Shown: positions 16,820 to 24,411 of the stretch, one piece after another | How the letters are laid out: each line of letters starts with the position of its first letter | How positions within the stretch are numbered: position 1 is the stretch's first letter | Assembly: GCF_001689125.2 (NCBI RefSeq) | Contig: NZ_CP015405.2 | Coordinates: forward strand, 4,428,501 to 4,492,500 | Length of the DNA stretch: 64,000 bases | Reading direction: 5' to 3' | From: Blautia pseudococcoides | Lineage (GTDB): Bacteria > Bacillota > Clostridia > Lachnospirales > Lachnospiraceae | Notes under the pieces: model-generated | What the model was told of the DNA's origin: nothing | The model's database searches: none | The model's input: the letters and a program-made list of their open reading frames with translations, nothing else | Program-made: the position numbers and the translations under genes

Positions 16820-17078
16820 TAATATGAAGTTAATGTAAGCAGCGGACAGGATGCAAAGAATGCTGCCAAATAAAATAACGCAATCTGCCGTAAGGGGAAT
16901 CAGGTGTGAATCCTGAGCGATGTGGTCACTGTAATTAGGATCAAAGTCCTATAAGCCAGAATACCTTGCGCCGGATGGAATGAAGCTTCCGTACAAAGCC
17001 ATGCATTCCGGACTCTCTATAAGCACATATATAGATTCGGAAACAGGTCGGCAGTGGAAAGCCGGCCTGTTTTTTATT
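16820..17078 (+). ncRNA. Cobalamin riboswitch with expression-platform terminator
   Basis: The conserved core is recognisable: GGGAATCAGGTGTGAATCCTG (16905 on), GGTCACTGTAA and the B12-box-like AAGCCAGAATACCTTG (16953-16968). An intrinsic terminator follows at 17043-17078: stem ACAGGTCGGC/GCCGGCCTGT, loop of 8, then a T-run. The arrangement is a classic OFF switch, in which corrinoid binding would favour termination ahead of the DUF4430 gene. Exact 5' boundary is approximate. Confidence 0.88.
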
Positions 17079-17143
17079 GTGAAACTGGCTTCGGTGCGGA
17101 AATCCTGAAACCGGGAATTGTTTTACAAAGGAAGGAGTAGAAC

Positions 17144-17548
17144 ATGAAGGAGAAAAGCAGCAATAAAAAAGTGATCATAGGAGCCGCCGCCCTTGTTTTG
17201 GTATGCGTAGCCCTGCTCCTGGTTTACAAGAACTTTATGCCAAAAGGTACAGAGGGTGCAAAAACGATCACTGTAAAAGTAGTACATGGGGACAGCAGTG
17301 AAAAAGATTTTGAGTATAAAACTGACGAGGCATATTTGGGAGCTGTGATCCAGGACAACAAGCTGGTGAAAGGGGAAGAAGGAGAGTACGGGCTTTTCAT
17401 AACATCAGTGGACGGCGAGAAAGCAGATGAATCCAAACAGCAGTGGTGGTGTCTTACAAAAGGCGGGGAGCAGGTGAATACATCGGCAGATCAGACGCCC
17501 ATAGAGGACGGGGACACTTTTGAACTGACTTTGACCGAAGGTTATTGA
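17144..17548 (+). CDS. Membrane-anchored DUF4430 (transcobalamin-like) protein
   Basis: The protein is 134 residues. A basic N-terminus and one membrane segment (about 9-28) are followed by an extracytoplasmic DUF4430 domain with the typical W-rich QQWWCLTKGG and EDGDTFELTL ending. DUF4430 shares its fold with the C-terminal domain of cobalamin-binding transcobalamin/intrinsic factor. It is first behind a cobalamin riboswitch and 1 nt ahead of the S-component frame. It probably captures corrinoids at the surface and passes them to the S component (inference from context). RBS GGAAGGAG. Confidence 0.85.
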   Translation: MKEKSSNKKVIIGAAALVLVCVALLLVYKNFMPKGTEGAKTITVKVVHGDSSEKDFEYKTDEAYLGAVIQDNKLVKGEEGEYGLFITSVDGEKADESKQQWWCLTKGGEQVNTSADQTPIEDGDTFELTLTEGY

Positions 17549-17569
17549 TTGAAAGGATGCGGGGTACCA

Positions 17570-18085
17570 ATGAAAACAAGGTCTCTGGTTATATTGGCAA
17601 TGCTGACAGCCATATTGTTCGCAGGTCAGGTGTGTATGGCTGTGTTTCCCAATATTGAAATCGTCACATTGCTGGTGATCCTGTATACACAGGTGTACAG
17701 GAAAAGGGTTTTCTTTATTATTTATGCATTTGCACTGCTGGAAGGTGTTTTTTACGGCTTTGGCATCTGGTGGTTCAACTATCTGTACATCTGGAGCATC
17801 CTGGCTTTGATCGTGATGTTTGTACGCAGTGAGTCTCCGGTTGTATGGAGCATTATATCCGGCGCGTATGGGCTGGCATTTGGCTTTTTGTGTTCCCTGC
17901 CGTATTTCATGTCAGGCGGCTTAGGCGGAGGCATGGCTTACTGGGTATCGGGCATGTACTTTGATGTGGTGCACTGTGTGGCCAATGTGATCATATGCCT
18001 GGCATTATATAAACCGCTGCACTTTATTTTAAGGAAGCTTGAGCATGTGCCGGCAAACGTATCAGCAGGTGCGCAAATGAGATAG
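17570..18085 (+). CDS. ECF transporter S component, probable corrinoid specificity
   Basis: The protein is about 171 residues with five to six membrane helices, the size and hydropathy of ECF-type substrate-specific subunits. It carries a helix-1 A-x-x-x-A-like segment (ILAMLTAILFAGQ) expected to contact the T component. The ATG at 17570 is used. A TTG at 17549 would directly follow the previous stop. No EcfA/EcfT genes are nearby, so it probably uses a shared energising module. Vitamin B12-type specificity is inferred from the riboswitch and DUF4430 partner. Confidence 0.82.
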   Translation: MKTRSLVILAMLTAILFAGQVCMAVFPNIEIVTLLVILYTQVYRKRVFFIIYAFALLEGVFYGFGIWWFNYLYIWSILALIVMFVRSESPVVWSIISGAYGLAFGFLCSLPYFMSGGLGGGMAYWVSGMYFDVVHCVANVIICLALYKPLHFILRKLEHVPANVSAGAQMR

Positions 18086-18093
18086 GAAATGGA

Positions 18094-18147
18094 AACAGGA
18101 TGTACATTCCTCTTTTTGGTGGATATGTAGACATCCTGTTTTTTTTA
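18094..18147 (+). terminator. Intrinsic terminator after the corrinoid uptake genes
   Basis: A perfect 10-bp stem AACAGGATGT (18094-18103) and ACATCCTGTT (18131-18140), followed by eight further Ts. Starts 9 bp after the S-component stop. Confidence 0.85.
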
Positions 18148-18216
18148 TCACGAAGAATATGAAAAGCGTCCTCTGCGGATACTAAAAAAATCAGATATCT
18201 GCAAAGGAGGCAAAAT

Positions 18217-19446
18217 ATGCTTATTATAAACGGGAAAATACTGACAATGACCGGAAAACCGGTGGAATGCGGATATGTACGAACAGAAGGGAAAGTTATC
18301 ACAGAGGTGGGAACCATGTCGGCTCTGGATAAAAGACATAAAGGAGAAGAGGTCCTGGACGTAGACGGTGCCTGGGTAATGCCCGGGCTGATCGAAGCTC
18401 ACGCCCATATTGGGATTTGCGAGGAAAAATGGGGTGCTATAGGAGATGACTGCAATGAGCAGACAGACCCCGTGACCCCGGCTCTGCGCGCTGTGGATGC
18501 CGTAAATGCCATGGACCCGGCCTTTCATGACGCCATCAAAGCGGGGATCACCTCCGTCATGACCGGACCGGGTAGTGCCAATGTAGTGGGCGGACAGTTT
18601 GTATTTATGAAAACACAGGGCAGATGTGTGGACAATATGACAGTCCTTTTTCCGGCGGCCATGAAGGCCGCATTGGGGGAAAATCCCAAGACCATTTACG
18701 GGGACCAGGGAAAATGTCCGGCTACCAGAATGGGGGCGGCAGCATTGCTGCGCAGGACATTGCTGGAAGCTGTACAATACCGGAAAGACAAGGAAAGGGG
18801 CAGGCTGGACAGGGAAGACTTTGATAAGGAACCGTGGATGCCTGTGCTCCAGCGGGTGATTCCCATGAAGGTACATGCACACCGGGCGGATGATATACTG
18901 ACAGCTATCCGTATAGCAAAAGAATTCAATATAGATATAACCATAGACCACGGTACAGAGGCACATTTGGTGGTGGACGAGGTAAAAGCATCGGGATTCC
19001 CGGTGATCGTAGGAACCGACCTGACCTCGCGCTCCAAACTGGAGATACAGAACATGAATTTTAAGACCAATAAGATCCTGGCTGAGGCGGGGGTGCTCAT
19101 TGCAGTGACCACAGACCACCCGGTGGCACTGATCCAATATCTGCCCCTGTGTGCCGGGCTGGCTGTGAAAGAGGGACTTCCCATGGAGGAGGGACTGAAA
19201 GCTATTACCATAAATCCAGCAAAAATTTGCCGTGTGGATCAGAGAGTGGGCACCCTGGAAGCCGGAAAGGATGCAGATATTGCCATTTTCACAGGAAATC
19301 CCATGGAAGTTTTCACCAAAACGCTCTATACCATTATTGACGGGCAGATTATCTATAACGGTATGAAGGATGATGATGAATTTACACTTCCGCCGTTAAA
19401 CGCAGGAATAGATAATCCCAAAGCCGTACATGCAGAGAATGAGTAG
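18217..19446 (+). CDS. Amidohydrolase family protein
   Basis: The protein is 409 residues with the amidohydrolase TIM-barrel metal motifs: HAH in GLIEAHAHIG, later His residues in MKVHAHR and ITIDHGTE, and Asp in TTDHPV. The C-terminal IFTGNP composite beta domain is also present. It resembles the imidazolonepropionase-like group often annotated as cyclic-amide or dipeptide hydrolases, but the substrate cannot be read from sequence. No signal peptide, so cytoplasmic. AAAGGAGG precedes the ATG. It stands alone between the corrinoid genes (terminated) and the rubredoxin fusion. Confidence 0.85.
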   Translation: MLIINGKILTMTGKPVECGYVRTEGKVITEVGTMSALDKRHKGEEVLDVDGAWVMPGLIEAHAHIGICEEKWGAIGDDCNEQTDPVTPALRAVDAVNAMDPAFHDAIKAGITSVMTGPGSANVVGGQFVFMKTQGRCVDNMTVLFPAAMKAALGENPKTIYGDQGKCPATRMGAAALLRRTLLEAVQYRKDKERGRLDREDFDKEPWMPVLQRVIPMKVHAHRADDILTAIRIAKEFNIDITIDHGTEAHLVVDEVKASGFPVIVGTDLTSRSKLEIQNMNFKTNKILAEAGVLIAVTTDHPVALIQYLPLCAGLAVKEGLPMEEGLKAITINPAKICRVDQRVGTLEAGKDADIAIFTGNPMEVFTKTLYTIIDGQIIYNGMKDDDEFTLPPLNAGIDNPKAVHAENE

Positions 19447-19537
19447 AATTCTGCAGGCCGCTGTGGTAAGATGAAGTTATAAACCACAGGCCGCAGGTTC
19501 TGCCTGCAGGGCCGCAGATACAAAGGAGGATATAAGT

Positions 19538-20929
19538 GTGGCAAAATACAAATGCAGTGTGTGCGGGTATATTTTTGAAGAGACAGAAAGTGAAAAGTTT
19601 GAGGATTTAAAGCAGTGTCCTGTATGTAAACATCCGGCGTCGGTATTTGTGTGTATTGAGGAGGAAACGGAGGCCCAGGCACCGGAGGATACCCAAGATA
19701 AAAGCTCCCTTGATTATCCGCCGGAATATGTGCGCCGTGATTCCGCCTGCCGCTATATGGCAGAAATCCACCAGATGGCAGTCACAGGTAAACCGATCAT
19801 TGAGGCCATGGGTACACAGAGGAAGATGCCGTGCTGGGATGATATCCTGATAATGGGGGCCCAGCTGAATCCCCCGCCTCTTATGGAGCACGAAACGGTG
19901 AGTACCACTACGGTGATTGGAAAACATGCAGAAAAACCAATGGTTCTGGACATGCCGGTCTACATCTCCCATATGTCATTCGGAGCCATGTCAAAGGAAA
20001 TGAAGACAGCCCTGGCAAAAGGCAGTGCCATGGCGAAGACTGCCATGTGCAGCGGTGAGGGAGGTATCCTGCCGGAGGAAAAAGCGGCTGCATACAAGTA
20101 CATATTTGAATATGTTCCAAATCGTTACAGTGTCACACCTGAAAATCTCTCCACAGCGGATGCTATTGAAATAAAAATCGGACAGGGCACAAAACCGGGA
20201 ATGGGCGGCCACCTGCCGGGAGAGAAAGTGACACCTGAGATCGCGGCCATCAGAAACAAACCTCTGGGCCAGGATGTGATCAGTCCTTCCAAATTTCCTG
20301 ATGTCAATTCAAAGGAAGATTTAAAAGAACTGGTAGACCAGTTAAGGATGGCGTCCGGCGGTCGTCCCATAGGAATAAAAATTGCGGCGGGCAGGATTGA
20401 GAAGGATTTAGAGTACTGTGTGTTCGCGGCACCTGACTTTATAACAATTGACGGGCGGGGCGGCGCCACAGGAGCCAGCCCCAAACTGGTCCGGGATTCT
20501 ACCAGCGTACCATCCATTTATGCCCTCCACAGAGCCAGAAAATATCTGGACAGCGTGGGAGCAGAGATTGACCTAGTGATCACAGGGGGTCTGCGTGTCT
20601 CTTCGGACTTTGCCAAGGCCATTGCCATGGGAGCTGATGCGGTTGCGGTTGCATCGGCAGCTCTGATTGCAGCAGCGTGCCAGCAGTACCGCATTTGCGG
20701 ATCCGGCCAGTGTCCGGTTGGCGCAGCCACACAGGATCCGGAGCTGAGGGAACGTTTGAAAGTGGATGCAGCAGCAAAAAGGACTGCCAATTTCCTGAAC
20801 TGCAGCAAGGAGGAACTGAAAACCTTTGCAAGGATCACAGGGCATAAAGACGTGCATGAAATGCAGGTGGATGATTTATGTACCATCAGCCGGGAAATAT
20901 CTGAGTTTACAGACATAGCACATGCCTAA
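19538..20929 (+). CDS. Rubredoxin-like domain fused to glutamate synthase-type FMN domain
   Basis: The protein is 463 residues. Residues 1-45 form a rubredoxin-like knuckle pair (CSVCGYIF and CPVCKHP). The remainder is a GltB-type FMN-binding barrel with GEGG, IKIGQGTKPGMGG, ISPSKFPD, IDGRGGATGASP and a Cys-rich CGSGQCPVGAATQDPELRERL segment, the last resembling the 3Fe-4S region. The amidotransferase domain of true glutamate synthase is missing. Members of this archaeal-type/GltS-like group probably use reduced rubredoxin or ferredoxin, with unknown substrate. GTG start, 9 nt after AAGGAGG. Confidence 0.88.
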   Translation: MAKYKCSVCGYIFEETESEKFEDLKQCPVCKHPASVFVCIEEETEAQAPEDTQDKSSLDYPPEYVRRDSACRYMAEIHQMAVTGKPIIEAMGTQRKMPCWDDILIMGAQLNPPPLMEHETVSTTTVIGKHAEKPMVLDMPVYISHMSFGAMSKEMKTALAKGSAMAKTAMCSGEGGILPEEKAAAYKYIFEYVPNRYSVTPENLSTADAIEIKIGQGTKPGMGGHLPGEKVTPEIAAIRNKPLGQDVISPSKFPDVNSKEDLKELVDQLRMASGGRPIGIKIAAGRIEKDLEYCVFAAPDFITIDGRGGATGASPKLVRDSTSVPSIYALHRARKYLDSVGAEIDLVITGGLRVSSDFAKAIAMGADAVAVASAALIAAACQQYRICGSGQCPVGAATQDPELRERLKVDAAAKRTANFLNCSKEELKTFARITGHKDVHEMQVDDLCTISREISEFTDIAHA

Positions 20930-20938
20930 TACAAAACA

Positions 20939-20982
20939 CCGCGGGGTGCCAGGAAACAGAGGACAGCCCCGCGGCTTTTTTA
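20939..20982. terminator. Bidirectional terminator between convergent genes
   Basis: CCGCGGGG (20939-20946) pairs with CCCCGCGG (20967-20974), followed by CTTTTTT. It lies between the GltS-like gene and the convergent MATE gene, whose stop codon it reaches. Confidence 0.8.
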
Positions 20983-22353
20983 ATTCTCTTCGCTGGGAAG
21001 AGAACGGTAAAACTTCTTCTGCCGTATAAAATAATAGATAATAAACAGTACAGCCGTAAGCGCCCAGGAGATGGGGTAACTCATGAGTATGCTCTGGATC
21101 CCCGGAATATGGGGCACAACCGCAAAAATCCAGAATATCCGCAGCAGGCAGACACCCCCGCATGTCATGATCATTGGAATCAGCACATCTCCCATGCCGC
21201 GGAGGGCACTGGAGAGGATTTCAATGAAGATAAACAGCACATAACTGGGTGCGATCACCTGGATGATCTTCATGCCCACCTTGATAACCTCAGGGTCCTG
21301 GGTGAACATGCGGAAAATATAACTGCCAAACAGCAGAAACATGGCACTTACCAGTATGGATGCAATAAAGTCCATAAACAGACAGACAAATACACTTCTC
21401 TTCATACGTGCGTATTTTCCGGCCCCGTAATTCTGCCCCACGAATGTGGTGATAGCAATGGAAAAGGCACCGGATATCATCCAGTAAATGGCGTCCATTT
21501 TGCCAAAGGCCGTGTAAGCAGCCATGGTATCTGTCCCCAGATTGTTCAGGGAAGTCTGTATAATCATATTTGAGATATTATACATAACAGACTGAATACC
21601 GGCAGGAAGACCGATGGTGATAATGGATTTGAGCAGGAACTTGTGGAATCGGATACTCTTGGTTTCCAGCAAATACATGTCTCCGGGCTGCATCAGGGCC
21701 CGCACGACCAGGATGGCACTGACTGCCTGGGCGATCAAGGTGGCGATGGCAGCACCCTCTACACCCAGATCAAGTCCCACAACCAGCAGAACATCAAGAA
21801 AAATATTAATAAAACAGCATACGATCAGATAGTAAAGGGGGCGTTTGGAATCCCCGACTGCTCTCAGGATCGCAGAGCCTACATTGTAAATAAATACAAA
21901 GACGATCCCTCCAAAATATATACGCAGATAAGAGGCAGAACCGGCCATTACATTTTCCGGTGTGTGCATCAGCCGCAGCATAAAAGAAGTCAGGAGCAGT
22001 CCGAGGACAGTAATGATGACACTTCCCACGATGGAAAGGGCTGCTGCTGTGTGCAGGGTGGCATTCAGGTCTTTTTTGTTTCTGGCCCCAAAGTATCTGG
22101 CAATGATAACCGTGGCACCGGAGGAAAGCCCCACAAAAAATCCCACAACCAGGTTGATGATCTGGCCGGAGGAACCGCCCACGCAGGCCAGGGCTTCCTT
22201 GCCCACAAACCGGCCTACCACGATGGCATCGGCTGTGTTGTATAGCTGCTGGAATAAGGTGCCCAGCATAATGGGAAAGAAAAACAGGAGAATCTGTTTC
22301 CAGATGACTCCCTCTGTGATCTGATTTTGACCGGATTGCTTTGTACTCATCAT
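20980..22353 (-). CDS. MATE family efflux transporter
   Basis: The protein is 457 residues with 12 membrane segments in two homologous halves, typical of MATE/MatE multidrug-type exporters (NorM/DinF group). It has segments such as IMLGTLFQQLYNTADAIVVGRFVG and GLPAGIQSVMYNISNMIIQ. It probably exports cationic drugs or metabolites against Na+ or H+; specificity is not predictable. A GGGGGG site precedes the ATG. A small terminator-like hairpin lies in its leader at 22384-22417. Confidence 0.92.
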   Translation of the reverse strand: MMSTKQSGQNQITEGVIWKQILLFFFPIMLGTLFQQLYNTADAIVVGRFVGKEALACVGGSSGQIINLVVGFFVGLSSGATVIIARYFGARNKKDLNATLHTAAALSIVGSVIITVLGLLLTSFMLRLMHTPENVMAGSASYLRIYFGGIVFVFIYNVGSAILRAVGDSKRPLYYLIVCCFINIFLDVLLVVGLDLGVEGAAIATLIAQAVSAILVVRALMQPGDMYLLETKSIRFHKFLLKSIITIGLPAGIQSVMYNISNMIIQTSLNNLGTDTMAAYTAFGKMDAIYWMISGAFSIAITTFVGQNYGAGKYARMKRSVFVCLFMDFIASILVSAMFLLFGSYIFRMFTQDPEVIKVGMKIIQVIAPSYVLFIFIEILSSALRGMGDVLIPMIMTCGGVCLLRIFWIFAVVPHIPGIQSILMSYPISWALTAVLFIIYYFIRQKKFYRSLPSEEN

Positions 22354-22383
22354 GTTCCCCCCTGTTTATCGTGTGTTCATATC

Positions 22384-22417
22384 GAAAAAAAAGCACATAA
22401 GATATGCTGCCTTATGC
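22384..22417 (-). promoter_or_regulatory. Possible attenuator hairpin in the MATE leader
   Basis: On the minus strand CATAAG and CTTATG form a 6-bp stem around a 9-nt loop, followed within three bases by eight Us. It sits about 30 nt before the MATE start, so it could end transcripts prematurely. The stem is short and AT-rich, and no known riboswitch core was recognised upstream. Confidence 0.35.
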
Positions 22418-22575
22418 CCTATATATACATATATAACACAGTTCTTCGAGAAAGTCGATAAGTTAAAATAGTTTTATATATTTTAATGGATCGTAATGGT
22501 TCCCTACCTCACAGTCACACGGTTTAGAAAGGCACCTTGCAGGGCGTATTGCTGTACAAAAAATACACTTTAAAT

Positions 22576-22608
22576 TTACTGTGAACAGTAACCGTTTTGT
22601 GGTATGAT
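22576..22608 (+). promoter_or_regulatory. Palindromic operator and -10 box before the DapF-like gene
   Basis: TTACTGTGAACAGTAA (22576-22591) is a perfect inverted repeat with 7-bp arms. It occupies the -35 position of a promoter whose -10 is TATGAT (22603-22608). A repressor or activator dimer is the likely ligand; no matching regulator is adjacent. Confidence 0.5.
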
Positions 22609-22650
22609 ATAGGCAGAAAAATTTTGTTTGGGGTAAGACTGGAGGAACTT

Positions 22651-23469
22651 ATGAAAGTAAAAATACGTGTAGCTAACCCTGCAGGGAATATCACAATTTT
22701 TGTCATGACGCCTCTTGACAGAAGCCGGTACGCGGAAGCTGCCAATCAGCTTTTAAAACAGAGGGAATATAAGGCGGAACAGGTGGGGTTCATGGAGGAG
22801 ATGAGGAACGGCGCCTGCCGGATGCAGATGATGGGCGGAGAATTCTGCGGAAATGCCACAAGGAGTTTCGGATATCTGAAAAGCCTTCTGAGCCCGGATC
22901 ATCCCAAACTTGTGGAGGTGGATGTGAGCGGCGCGGATTCCCCCTTGAAGGTTGAGGTGGATCTGGAGGCGGGCACCAGCCGCACCACCATGCCGCTTCC
23001 ACGGAAGATGGTGAGTCTTTTGGTGCCTGGCCAGGGAAGCTGTCCTATGGTCTGCTTTGAGGGTATCAGCCACATTATTGTGAAAGGACCAAGAAGAAGT
23101 GATGCGTTTGTGCAGACTGTGCTGAAGGCGGCTAAGGAACAGGAAACATGCGATGCATACGGTATCATGTTTCTGGAACCCAGCGGGGACGGTATGGAGA
23201 AATGTTACCGGATGACACCGGTTGTATATGTGGACAAGACAGATTCTCTGGTGTGGGAATCAAGCTGTGGCAGCGGGAGTATGGCATGCGCGGCTTATTT
23301 GGCGGATAAAAAGGAAGACGGGACTTATATTTATATTTTAAAACAGCCGGACGGGCTGATTGAAGCATCCGTGATCCGCCGGGAAGGGAAAACAGCAGAG
23401 TGCAGAATGGGCGGTAAGGTTTCCATTTCTGATGAACTGGAAGCAGAGATTCTGTGCCGTGCAGAATAA
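22651..23469 (+). CDS. Diaminopimelate epimerase-fold amino-acid racemase/epimerase
   Basis: The protein is 272 residues with the two pseudo-symmetric DapF domains. Both catalytic cysteines are visible: Cys66 in GGEFCGNATRS and Cys206 in ESSCGSGSMACA. DapF normally has CGNG at the first site. CGNATRS, together with no lysine-pathway neighbours, fits the branch of DapF-like racemases that includes histidine racemase of opine metallophores. The actual amino acid is unknown. The start at 22651 follows GGAGG. The longer in-frame ATG at 22597 overlaps the promoter. Confidence 0.82.
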   Translation: MKVKIRVANPAGNITIFVMTPLDRSRYAEAANQLLKQREYKAEQVGFMEEMRNGACRMQMMGGEFCGNATRSFGYLKSLLSPDHPKLVEVDVSGADSPLKVEVDLEAGTSRTTMPLPRKMVSLLVPGQGSCPMVCFEGISHIIVKGPRRSDAFVQTVLKAAKEQETCDAYGIMFLEPSGDGMEKCYRMTPVVYVDKTDSLVWESSCGSGSMACAAYLADKKEDGTYIYILKQPDGLIEASVIRREGKTAECRMGGKVSISDELEAEILCRAE

Positions 23470-23520
23470 AACGGTGGGACAGAAGTTTATGTAAAAGGAA
23501 GAAGAAAGGTTGACATAAAT

Positions 23521-24207
23521 ATGCAGAGAAGCAGTTTACATAATCCATATCCAGTAATTGAAAAGGACGGCACCCTTTCCTTTGGCGGCAATCAGGCCTG
23601 GTCAGATTCTGCTGTTATGAGGAAATGTGGGTGCGGTGTGATAGGCGGGACAGATTTATTGTTGTATTTAAGTTTACATAAAGATATCTGCCGGACGGAA
23701 TTATTTCAGGAAGCCTATTTGGAAAACGGTATTCTTGAACTGCCGGAGTATTTGAATTATGTAAACTATATGAGGAAAAGGTATCTGCCGGTCATCCCTT
23801 ATTTCGGTATGGCGGGGTGGATGCTGGTGCTGGGGCTGAATCGTTATTTCAGGCATGAACGAATCAGGCTCAGGGCAGCATTCGGGGTATTTCCAAGGAA
23901 TCTATGGGTGCGGATCAGTGCCATGCTGGCACATGATATCCCGGTGATTCTCTTGGTGGGGCCTAATTTTCCTTTCGTATGGGGGAAGCATAGGCTGGAT
24001 ATGTACCATCGGTCAGCGGGGGGAGAGTATTCCCCTTCCTGCCAGATAAAGGCACATTTTGTCACTGTGACAGGTATGGACGAGACCTGGATGCGGGTTT
24101 CCTCCTGGGGAAAGGAATATTATATCAACAGGCAGGAGTATTACAATTATGTGAGGAAACACAGTAGTTTTCTGATCAGTAATATCTGCTATATTAAGAG
24201 CAGATAG
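23521..24207 (+). CDS. C39 peptidase-like (papain-fold) protein
   Basis: The protein is 228 residues. It looks like a cysteine-peptidase fold: KCGCGVIGG (Cys36/Cys38) near the N-terminus, and AHFVTVTGMDE followed by SSWGKEYYI near the C-terminus would supply His and Asp/Asn. There is no clear signal peptide; one hydrophobic stretch lies mid-protein (about residues 97-107). It starts 51 bp after the DapF-like gene, with no terminator between, so the two are probably co-transcribed. The catalytic role and any peptide substrate are unproven; it may be non-enzymatic. Confidence 0.6.
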   Translation: MQRSSLHNPYPVIEKDGTLSFGGNQAWSDSAVMRKCGCGVIGGTDLLLYLSLHKDICRTELFQEAYLENGILELPEYLNYVNYMRKRYLPVIPYFGMAGWMLVLGLNRYFRHERIRLRAAFGVFPRNLWVRISAMLAHDIPVILLVGPNFPFVWGKHRLDMYHRSAGGEYSPSCQIKAHFVTVTGMDETWMRVSSWGKEYYINRQEYYNYVRKHSSFLISNICYIKSR

Positions 24208-24238
24208 TAGGGGACTGCTGGAAGGGTTCATCATATTT

Positions 24239-24291
24239 GGGAATTATCGCGGGCGGCGGATGTGACGCTTGGTGATAATTCCCTTTTGTTT
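24239..24291 (+). terminator. Intrinsic terminator
   Basis: GGGAATTATC (24239-24248) and GATAATTCCC (24274-24283) form a perfect 10-bp stem, followed by TTTTGTTTT. It ends the racemase/peptidase-like transcript. Confidence 0.85.
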
Positions 24292-24411
24292 TATGCGCTG
24301 CGGGTTAATGGTGGTCAAAATATCAAACATTTTTGGTAGGAAAGGTACCTGTTCCGTCATAATGACATGAGTTACAATGGTTTCATCAAAAAGATCACGG
24401 AGGAAATAAAA

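Noticed and set aside
18148..19137. 329-codon open frame antisense to the amidohydrolase
   Set aside because: Cys/His-rich shadow composition, no domain, crosses the terminator at 18094-18147 and the amidohydrolase start region.
22651..23469. Diaminopimelate epimerase dapF of lysine synthesis
   Set aside because: The first active-site motif differs (CGNATRS) and no lysine or peptidoglycan genes adjoin, so the specific dapF symbol is not justified.
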